Assembly (NCBI GenBank): GCA_021234155.1
Contig: JAJEKV010000165.1
Coordinates: forward strand, 248,001 to 312,000
From: Isoetes taiwanensis
Taxonomy: Eukaryota; Streptophyta; Lycopodiopsida; Isoetales; Isoetaceae
Direction of reading: 5' to 3'
Length of the DNA stretch: 64,000 bases
In this document: in pieces, positions 56,590 to 64,000 of the stretch
Numbering within the stretch: position 1 is the first letter of the stretch
Layout of the letters: each line of letters starts with the position of its first letter
The notes under the pieces: model-generated
What the model saw: the letters and a program-made list of their open reading frames with translations, nothing else
What the model was told of the DNA's origin: nothing
The model's database searches: none
Made by a program: the position numbers and the translations under genes

Positions 56590-57873
56590 TGGTACTGGAA
56601 CTGTACTGGATACCCTTGGGATGACGGGGAGAGGCTGGAGGGAGCACACAGCTGTGACATAATATGTCTGGTAGAGACATGGGAACACAACATAAAATGG
56701 CTGCCGGAGGAGGAGGGGTACTAGCTATTCACGTGCTGGAAGGACAAAGATTTTAAGATAGGAAGAGGGAGTGCAGGTCTAGCCTTCTATGTCAAAGAAA
56801 ATGTAGTAAACAGTGCATGTATTTTACACTCAGATGTCAATAAGAGATACATGATGTTAAGTATACAATTACAAAACAAAAAGTATTTAATTCTGATTAT
56901 AGCATATTACCCACCGAGCAGTGATAAGCTAGAACTGTTAGAACTGGTGGAGACTATGATGAAATGGAAGGAACAGGGACCAATGATATTAATAGGTGAT
57001 CTGAATGCCAGAACAGGACAGGAACAAGCACAAAACACAAGCATAGAGAATACAAATGGACAATGGACCCACACGACAAGATCACATGAGTGGGAAAGAC
57101 ATACAGAGGACAGGGCAGAAGTCAATGCTAAAGGGGAGGTACTGCTCGAGGTATACACAGCTACGGGGGTCATTATAGCCAATGGAGTACAGAGGTGGGA
57201 AGGGTCAGGGAATTTCACGAGCCAGAATGTACGCGGGAGAAGTGTAGTAGTAGATTATGTGATAATGAATGACACAGCAGCGGAGATAGTCTCGGGATTT
57301 ATGCTCTTAGAATGGCCTATCGGGAAAAGGGAGAGTCATAGACCCATACAGTTAACACTTACAGGAAATGAGCAGGCTTCAAATGACAGACAACAAGGGA
57401 TAGAGAAGGATAAGGGGAAGTTGAAAATACAATTTCAGGATAAACATGCAGACACATTTGTGCAGTCCATCAAAGAAGAAATGGGAAAATGGAACTGGGG
57501 GGAACACAGGGCAGACGAAAATGGGGACATGCTTAATGATATAACAGTGAAAGTGGCAACAGAAGTTTTTGGGAAGAGAAGAAGAAAAAGGGGGAATAAT
57601 GCCTTCAAGGCCTCAACCTGGTACGATGATGAGTGCAGAGAACAAAAAAGAAAGGTCAGAGAGCAGAAAGGAAGAGAGACATATCAAACTGAAAAAGTGG
57701 TATATTTGAGGATGCTGAAGGCAAAGAGAAACAAAAACTTGGTACAGCACCAATGGGGACTGGCTAAACTACTCAAAAAGCAACCCCGAAAATTCTGGAA
57801 AGGATTTAAAGGGAAAGGACAAGGAAATAAGAAAAATGGGAACACACAAGGCGACATTGGGGCAGCAGGATGA
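56590..57873 (+). pseudogene. LINE endonuclease and linker (340-codon open frame from 56851)
   Basis: An upstream part (56590-56724) reads TIWYWNCTGYPWDDGERLEG and CDIICLVETWEHNIKWLPEE, including the catalytic glutamate of LVETW, before a stop at 56722. A frame from 56851 runs 340 codons: YLILIIAYYPPSSDKLELLE, MILIGDLNARTGQEQAQ (GDLN, metal-site residues), RGRSVVVDYVIMND and KRESHRPIQLTL (the SDH-type end motif as SHRP). A lysine/arginine-rich linker, NAFKASTWYDDECREQKRKV, leads toward the RT. It ends at a stop at 57871. The endonuclease nicks target DNA. Apart from two stops the domain is well kept. Confidence 0.8.
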
Positions 57874-57891
57874 GAGATATACCTTGAAAAA

Positions 57892-58990
57892 TTGTATAAG
57901 ACCGTGGCTTCCCCGGTGCCAATACCAGAACTACAAGAGATGGACACACCGTGTTTCAGCATACAGGAAGTGATGATAGCACTAAATAGGATGGCCAACA
58001 ACAAAGCTCCAGACCTGTATGGACTAACTGTGGAGTTACTAAAATGTGCAGACACTGCGTTAGGGAAACAGGTGACAGATATATTCAACGACATAATACA
58101 CATGGGGCTCCCAGACAGATGGGCGTAGAACAGAGTCATACCCCTACACAAGGGAGGGAGCAGACAGGAACCTGGAAATTACAGAACCATGATGAGCTCC
58201 ATCTTTGCAAAATGGTTTGGAAAGGTCTTAGACAACAATGGGCAGAGATAGAGAACCTGAGAGCACAGGGGCAGGCAGGTTTCAGGCCAGAACACTCAAC
58301 CACGGACCACCTAGTAACCCTCAGGATATTAATAGAACAGAATAGAAATCAGCGGAAGAAAGTAATATGCTGCTTTGTGGACTTTAGGAAGGCTTTTGAC
58401 ACAGTCCCGAGGGAGAAGCTCATACAGAGGCTCATAGATATGCAGGTAGAAAGAGACATGGTAGGGGCAATTGCAAGATTGTACTATAGTGTATATGCAA
58501 AAATGGAAGAAGAGGGAAAAGCAATAGATTGCGACATGGGAGTCAAGCAGGGATGCCCGTTATCCCCAACACTGTTTGGAATATACATAGATGCGTTACA
58601 AGATTTCATAGCAGAACAGCAAGGGGACATGGACGCTCCTACACTAGGGGAAACCAAGGTACCCATCATGTTATATGCCGATGACCTGAGCATGATGGCC
58701 ACAAAAAACAAGGGAATGCACAGGTTACTGAAACTACTGGAGATCTTCTGCGAAAAGACAGGGTTGACAGTCTTGCAAAAACCAAAATAGTCTTTTTCGG
58801 CAACAGGAATAGACACAAACCGTTCAAGTATTTGGGAACAGAACTAGAAGAATCAACAGAGTATAGATACCTGGGGTACAACACACACGGTACAGGGAAA
58901 TGGGCTAAAGGGGCAGATACAAGATTCTAAATAGCCATTGGGAGTTACTATAATATGAAAAATTTCTGCAATAAGGGGGATATCAGGATT
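57892..58990 (+). pseudogene. LINE reverse transcriptase, core motifs intact
   Basis: 57892-58128 gives FSIQEVMIALNRMANNKAPD and LYGLTVELLKCADTALGKQV, the RT N-terminal region. After a stop and frame change come NRVIPLHKGGSRQEPGNYRT, then from about 58256 QAGFRPEHSTTDHLVTLRIL, CCFVDFRKAFDTVPREKLIQ (first catalytic aspartate), MGVKQGCPLSPTLFGIYIDA and VPIMLYADDLSMMATKNKGM (YADD). One more frameshift near 58785 precedes KIVFFGNRNRHKPFKYLGTE, where the sequence is cut off. All palm-domain catalytic aspartates are present, but the frame is broken in at least three places. Confidence 0.85.
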
Positions 58991-60305
58991 CGGTATCCCA
59001 TGCATCTTATTTATAATTAGAGCTTTCAATCCATTAATAGAAAAATTAGTGTCTAAGGTTTCTAACCTTCATAGAACAATTACCAATACGTTTTTAAGCT
59101 AGCGAGACCTCCCTTAGTTGTCCTTAGTGTGTACGCGTGGAACTAGGCGCTCTACACTACAAAGTTAGAGCAATGGACTTTATTGAACTCTTGTTTAGGT
59201 AGAATGATTATGGTTGTGACCATAGTGTCCCTCTTGCACTTGAGCTATAGTGAACATTTAGGAATGTGGGCATGAAGGAAGGTTGTATTATATGTTGCTA
59301 GAGATTATTATATGTTACTATGGATATTGTAGGGCCTATTTTGTAAAGGTTCTTTGTGACAGCTTGCATTGAACGGCCCATCTTCGGAGGGGTGGGGCGG
59401 CTGTGTGACTCCGCATCCGTGGCCAGAGGGCTAGACGGATGAGGCCAAGGGGAGAGCCCTCTTGTATTAAGGCATGTACATATGGATTGGAATATATGTC
59501 TCCTTGGGGTCGGGACCCAAGGGGAAAGTTGGATTGGATCAGAGATCCTAGGCATGTAGTTATGCATTTAGCCTGAGATTGTTTGAGATTAATTGTTTAA
59601 CACTTTGCAGGAAATTGGAGCGAGGTAAGTTTCTATTGTCATGTATAGAACATAGCTGGTTATTTCATGATTAATATTCTTGTTGGTTCCCTACCCTAGT
59701 TTTTCCCCACTTAGTCCATGTGGACTAACCCCATCTTGCTTGTTGTATGTTTGCTAAAGATGGCACGTCCGGATGAGCCAAGCATCACACTTAGATTCCT
59801 TCGTAACGTGGTGGTTTCGAGAAACTGGGGATGAGCCAGAGTTGGTGTCGAAGCACCGGATCTATGAGCTTCTGATTGACCTCTTTAGACAGATTTATTA
59901 TGAGCAGAGGCAACCGAGGATTGACCTCTTGGATGGAGAGTCGGGTGAGGAAGCCTTAGGAGATTCTAGTTCTACTAGGTCCTCTTCAGTCACCTCGAAT
60001 GGAGGATCTGAGTGATCTTGCTATGTTTTGTTGTACAGCCGCCAGTTGTTATCTTTTGAACATGTTGTAGCATATCTTTTGTATAAGCTGTGAGATTATT
60101 TGTTATGTGGTATCATATGGGGCGATGGAAATCTTTGTAATCTGTGCACCTAAGCTATTGTTATTTTGGGATCTAATGAATATGGTGGAGATTTGGACGT
60201 TCTTGTATGCTTTGTATTGTTACGATAGTTAGGTTATCTTGTTTTAAGTGTAGTTATGTTGTAATGCGGGCGACGGCCCATGCCAAGAGGGCTGGGTCCG
60301 TCTCA
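58991..60305 (+). other. Right part of the solo LTR
   Basis: An LTR body without genes. A small frame at 59773-60015 (80 codons, acidic, serine-rich end) begins 15 nt after an ATG-containing segment and resembles no known protein. It probably reflects LTR sequence rather than a gene. Confidence 0.5.
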
Positions 60306-60310
60306 TTTTC

Positions 60311-61179
60311 TCATTAGAATTCGATGCCTTTCTGTTGACCCTATATGTAGTATACACATGTTCAAGCATTGAAATAGTACGTTGAAAAGCCTACATCATC
60401 ACCGCATTCCTTTACATAAACTCAAACTTCATCCAAACTACTAATGTGGATCATCACCATGCTTTCATAAGCCCACACCTCATCCAAGTTGTGAATTCGC
60501 AAAAGGTTCAACAACCGCCATGCAGAGGCTCAACTTTTTATGTGGATGAATCTAAGTAGGGAACTTCAAATTAATTTTACATATAGAAAACATGTTCAAG
60601 AGAGCTAGAGAGCAAAACCATATTTGAAGTTTATGCTGGAATTGAAAAAAATGTAGTTCATGTGTTATGCACCTTGGAGATACGTTCAATGTAAACCTGT
60701 ACGAAACTCCAGCCTTTAAGAAAATCCACCATCCCTTTCATGAAAATACATCATTATCAGTAGATCCAGATCTTTTATTGGTGCATAAGGCATTAAATTA
60801 TGTGCCATGCCATGTGCAAAAAGTGCCCTACTCAAGGATACTCAATTCCACTGCAAAAGAATTATGAAGAATCAGCTCCTCCTCCTCCCCCTCCCACATC
60901 CCTCCCTCAGAATGTAGGACCCATCACTAGCATGGCCCACAGACAATAAACATCTTCCTAATGCCAGAAACTGACCACAACATGACTAAGAGTCCATGGA
61001 TTAAACAAGCCACATAGCAACCTACACAAAAGATATGAGAACCTAAACTTATCTAAGCACATGGCATGCTGGTCCAGACAACTTAACCTGTCTTTTTTGA
61101 GGCATAACAATCTAAAATATGCCTGTAATTTTAGAGGCTTAAAAATCTGAAATATGCCTTACTCATAGCAGTCTAAAAG
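60311..61179. other. Non-coding flank of the MULE
   Basis: No gene recognised. A repeated phrase (TCTAAAATATGCCTG / TCTGAAATATGCCTT) occurs at 61111-61160. The missing 5' exon(s) of the transposase might lie here, but I could not identify them. Confidence 0.4.
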
Positions 61180-62570
61180 CCGGACTTAAGACCAAAGGTG
61201 CTTATTGGTGACATGAGAAGAGAAAAGAAAGTCACTATAAAATACGGTGTTGCTTGGAAAGCGAAAGAGGCAGCAAATGCACATATTCATGGTGACCATA
61301 CTGAAGCGTACAGGAAGTTGCATGGTTACTGCAATGAAATTTTACAGACTAATCCTGGTAGTGTAGCATTCATGCAGAAGACAGATGATGGTCGATTTTT
61401 CCGCATTTTCATTGCCTACAATGCTAGTTTGAGGGGCTTTTCATTTTGTAGGCCAGTTGTTGCATTGGATGGTACTCATCTGAAAGGAAGGTATCTAGGA
61501 ATCTTACTCTCAGCAACAGCAATTGATGGGAACGATTGCTTGTATCCTATAGCGTTTGCTGTGGTTGTGGCAGAGAATGATGACAATTGGGTTTGGTTTC
61601 TTCAGAACTTAAAAAATTGCTTGCAACTTTTATGGAATGCAGCACGTGCAAATAGTGATGAAGACTTTCAGGAGGCTTTAGCAGAAATGAAGAAAACCAA
61701 TTTGGAAGCTACGGAGTGGATCCTTGCAACAGCTGATCCTACTCATTGGGCGAATGCCAAGTTTGTTGGCTACAGGTATTAGCATTTTGACGTTTTTATT
61801 TTGTTGAGTTCGTCATGTCATAGGAGTAATGCCAAGTATGTTGCTACAGGTATAGGCACTTATTAGCATTTTAACATTTTTATTTTGTTGAGTTCGTCAT
61901 GTCATAGGGGTAATGCCAAGTATGTTGCTACAGGTATGGGCACTTGACATCCAACATTGCTGAATCTTTAAATTCATGGCTTCGAGAGCCTAGAGAGCTA
62001 CCTATACTTGCTATGTTGGAGTTAATCCGTCATAAGCTAATGACTTGGTTTGCTGAGCGAAGAAGTCAGGCATTTTCTTGTGCGACAGATGCTATGGAAC
62101 ACACTTATTTAGCCGTAACTCCTCGAGCTGAGCAAGAATTGAAGAAGGCATGTGAACAAGGACGTTCATATCGGATAATAATGGCTTCCGAGTTTGAGTT
62201 TGAAGGTTTGTCTTCAAGAACAAGAGTTGTAGACTTGCGGCAGAACACATGTACATGTAAGAGATGGCAACAGTCTGGTATTCCTTGTTCTCATGCTGCT
62301 TGTGCCATACTGTATAGGAAAGAATCCGTAAGAAGCTATGTCCATTTCGCGTTCTTCATGACTTCATATTTTGAGACATACAGAGAAGTACTTCATCCTG
62401 TTGTGGTTCCTCTAACAATGGATGACACTTTACCACCAGCCACTAGAAGACCTCCTGGACGTCCACGAAGTAAGAGAATTCGCACCGAAGGTGAATTGAA
62501 GGAGGTCCATCATTGCGCTAGATGCAAGGGAACATGGCATAATACACGTACATGCAGGGCTGCAATCTGA
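61180..62570 (+). CDS. MuDR-like (MULE) transposase, two exons, internally shortened
   Basis: Exon A runs to 61775 and exon B from 61934 to 62570. Joining TAC-AG to G-TAT restores GYRYGHLTSNIAESLNSWL-type sequence. Exon A has YGVAWKAKEAANAHIHG (MULE N-terminal), then VVALDGTHLKGRYLGILLSA with the first catalytic aspartate and AFAVVVAENDDNWVWFLQNL. It then jumps to LWNAARANSDEDFQ. The stretch that normally carries the second aspartate (S-D-R-x-x-G-L) and H-x-x-C motif, some 50-60 residues, is absent without breaking the frame. Exon B has the SWIM zinc finger CTCKRWQQSGIPCSHA and a final knuckle, CARCKGTWHNTRTC. There are no stops over about 400 codons. The lack of the second aspartate suggests it cannot cut DNA, so it is either a non-autonomous copy or a domesticated DNA-binding derivative. 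A likely upstream splice acceptor lies near 61180 (AAAAG/CCGGAC); earlier exons were not found. Confidence 0.8.
61776..61933 (+). other. Intron made of two tandem copies of an exon-junction segment
   Basis: The intron consists of 61776-61849 (74 nt) and 61850-61933 (84 nt). Each contains TTTTTATTTTGTTGAGTTCGTCATGTCATAGG and ends in TAATGCCAAGTATGTTGCTACAG, nearly the same as the exon A end GAATGCCAAGTTTGTTGGCTACAG. AG/GT therefore occurs three times at equivalent points, so the duplication supplies two possible acceptors. Confidence 0.75.
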
Positions 62571-62670
62571 AAAACAACTTCATCATGTTGGAAATTGGGA
62601 TTCTGTTGAAAACCTTGTTTATTTCTCTTTCTCTTTCGTCTCTGTTTAAAGTGTCAGGCTTCTCCACTGT

Positions 62671-63000
62671 ACAAGGGCATTTTGTGAATTTAACCAAACT
62701 TGAGGGCATTTTGTGAATTTTATAAAAAGTTAGGGGCATTCCATCAATATCTTCAAATGTTCAAAATTGTCATACGTTGAGCAAGGGCTTTTGGTGAAAT
62801 AATACAAAAGTTAGGGGCATTTCTTGAATTTCATTAAAAGTTAGGGGTATTTTATGAAATAAAACAAAAGTTAAGGGCATTTCATGAAAACATAAGAAAT
62901 ACAAATACATGTATAGGTTTTTTAGGGGCATTTCATGAATTTTTAGAAAGTTAGGGGTATACTGTGAATTTCGCTAAAAGTTAGGGGTATTCTGGAGTTT
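62671..63000. repeat. Minisatellite with a unit of about 30-33 bp downstream of the MULE
   Basis: About ten diverged copies of a unit like AAGTTAGGGGCATTTTGTGA followed by ATTT and an A-rich stretch. It begins 100 bp after the transposase stop and may be part of the MULE's end region. Confidence 0.75.
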
Positions 63001-63481
63001 TTTCCATTTTTATATATATAACAAAGCATTAGCTAGACCTGTGTTATGGTGTCCCCTTACTCTATTTAGGCAACTCCATTATGGTTAAACCCCATAGCCA
63101 AATAAACAGCCTAAGACAGGCAAAAACTATTTGCAACACCAACCATATTTGCAAGCATCAAATGCTAACCTGATTAGAAGCCCAACGTCCAACTGGTCTT
63201 TGCCAAGCTCCACCATCATTTGGATTCGAACTATGGAAACTCCTCCATTAGTTTGCCCTTTGTTCTTCTAGCCATAGCATCTTTGATACATGCCAATGGG
63301 CATGGCTAGCATTTGTGAGCTGACAAGTACACAAACCACAGCTTGTATGATCGCCTTGCAAGCTCTGTTTGTACTAGCCAAAATGGGTCCTGCATGCTCT
63401 ATTTGAAGTAGCCGCAATGGTTCCAAAATGCCATCATATTCGTATGGCTTTTACCATAGTTCAAAGACCATCTCCATCATT
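63001..63481. other. Non-coding spacer
   Basis: No gene recognised. Confidence 0.45.
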
Positions 63482-63935
63482 GAATATCTAGCATTATAAC
63501 AGTTTTTGTGATTTTATACGCTTTTTGGCATGGTTTCCCTATGATTTTAGAGCTGTATTCATTGGGCCATACTAAATAGTATTTCTAGAGTGCGGTTTTT
63601 TTAGAGCGTTGATCTGGATTATCTTCAACAATCTAACAATTGTTATTTTGACCTCTTCATTTGTTATTTTGACCTCTTCATTCATATGCATAAAAGTTCT
63701 ATTTCTCTGAAAAGCTTTGGTTGTGTTGTTGTCGATCCGTCTTGTCGATCCGTCTTGTTCTGTCGTCATTCAACATGCAAATATTGCTTCTTTGTTTCAT
63801 AACAATGTTTCTTGTTTTAATCATATTTGGATGTAGCATGAGTATGGCGAAGAAGCAATCATAAAGAAATTCATTCTTATTCTGTTTTACAGTGTTACTT
63901 CCCTGAATTTTGTGATGTTATAATGCTAGATATTC
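63482..63935. mobile_element. Complete 454-bp non-coding TIR element
   Basis: Perfect 20-bp terminal inverted repeats: GAATATCTAGCATTATAACA at 63482-63501 and its inverse at 63916-63935. A T/A pair just outside extends them to 21. The left 160 bp recur at 14273-14438. It has no coding capacity. No unambiguous target duplication was found, so the superfamily is open. Confidence 0.8.
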
Positions 63936-64000
63936 ATCTTTGGGGAAAGAAATTGCATTGGTAGATTTCAGTTTTGGTGTTGCTGACCTTCATCTCTGGA

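Larger units (their letters stand above)
56200..58990 (+). mobile_element. LINE inserted in the solo LTR, truncated at its 3' side
   Basis: Endonuclease and reverse transcriptase are present in order and clearly readable, but sequence after the YADD region fades out at about 58990 with no zinc knuckle, 3' UTR or tail. Edges are approximate. It is more intact than the other LINEs outside the 35.7-41.5 kb copy. Confidence 0.75.
55944..60305 (+). mobile_element. Solo LTR of a gypsy-type element, split by a LINE
   Basis: Begins TGTAACGACCC at 55944, ends GGGTCCGTCTCA at 60305, flanked by TTTTC on both sides (55939-55943 and 60306-60310). CCACTTAGTCCATGTGGACT at 59707-59726 also occurs, inverted and slightly changed, in the LTRs at 43.4-48.9 kb, so the families are related. 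No internal region or second LTR exists, which is the expected product of LTR-LTR recombination. A LINE occupies roughly 56.2-58.99 kb. Confidence 0.8.

Noticed and set aside
59773-60015. 80-codon acidic protein
   Set aside because: Lies wholly inside the solo LTR; no family likeness.

Overview
The window reads as a nuclear contig from a land plant with a repeat-rich genome. The evidence is plant-type R2R3-MYB genes with the canonical two introns, Ty1/copia and chromodomain Ty3/gypsy elements primed by initiator-tRNA-Met, MuDR-like and hAT-like DNA transposons, and many LINE fragments of several lineages. The LINE-rich and MITE-rich texture, long simple repeats and a membrane-protein family I do not associate with flowering plants suggest a seed-free plant such as a fern. 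That is inference. No prokaryotic operons, rRNA, intact tRNA or CRISPR array are visible.

Layout. 1-6.2 kb holds a head-to-head pair of paralogous R2R3-MYB genes. The minus-strand copy is broken by a 10-nt exon deletion; the plus-strand copy has an open spliced reading frame. A LINE 3' end lies between them. 6.2-12 kb holds LINE tails, a 140-bp AGAAT array and a 186-bp CT array. 12.1-19 kb is one decayed LINE (ORF1, endonuclease, reverse transcriptase), split by a TIR element, a 320-bp MITE, a tRNA-related relic and an array of CGCGTAAGCGAAA palindromes. 19-23 kb contains two overlapping copia remnants, the first split by an antisense LINE. 23-24.6 kb has an unrecognised minus-strand coding relic. 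25.3-25.8 kb is a hAT BED-finger fragment. 26-34 kb is largely non-coding, with a perfect hAT-type MITE (8-bp target duplication), a duplicated first exon of a membrane-protein gene, and two weak small-gene candidates.

34.2-41.8 kb is a clear nest. A 5.8-kb GC-rich minus-strand LINE lies inside the zinc-knuckle codons of a plus-strand LINE whose tail is a TTCTA microsatellite. 42.5-43.15 kb is a degenerate 12-bp minisatellite open on both strands. 43.4-48.9 kb is a minus-strand LTR element with 1.7-kb LTRs and no recognised coding in its interior. 49.5-53.7 kb is a two-transmembrane-protein gene disrupted by a recently inserted, internally deleted chromovirus with identical 164-bp LTRs, by frameshifts and by a 67-bp tandem duplication. 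55.9-60.3 kb is a solo LTR containing another LINE. 61.2-62.6 kb is a two-exon MuDR-like transposase whose intron consists of two tandem copies ending in exon-like sequence. It is followed by a 32-bp-unit minisatellite and a 454-bp TIR element.

The only host genes I can defend are the two MYB genes and the membrane-protein gene with its displaced exon-1 duplicate. Almost everything else is mobile DNA in nested layers, whose order can be read from target-site duplications.
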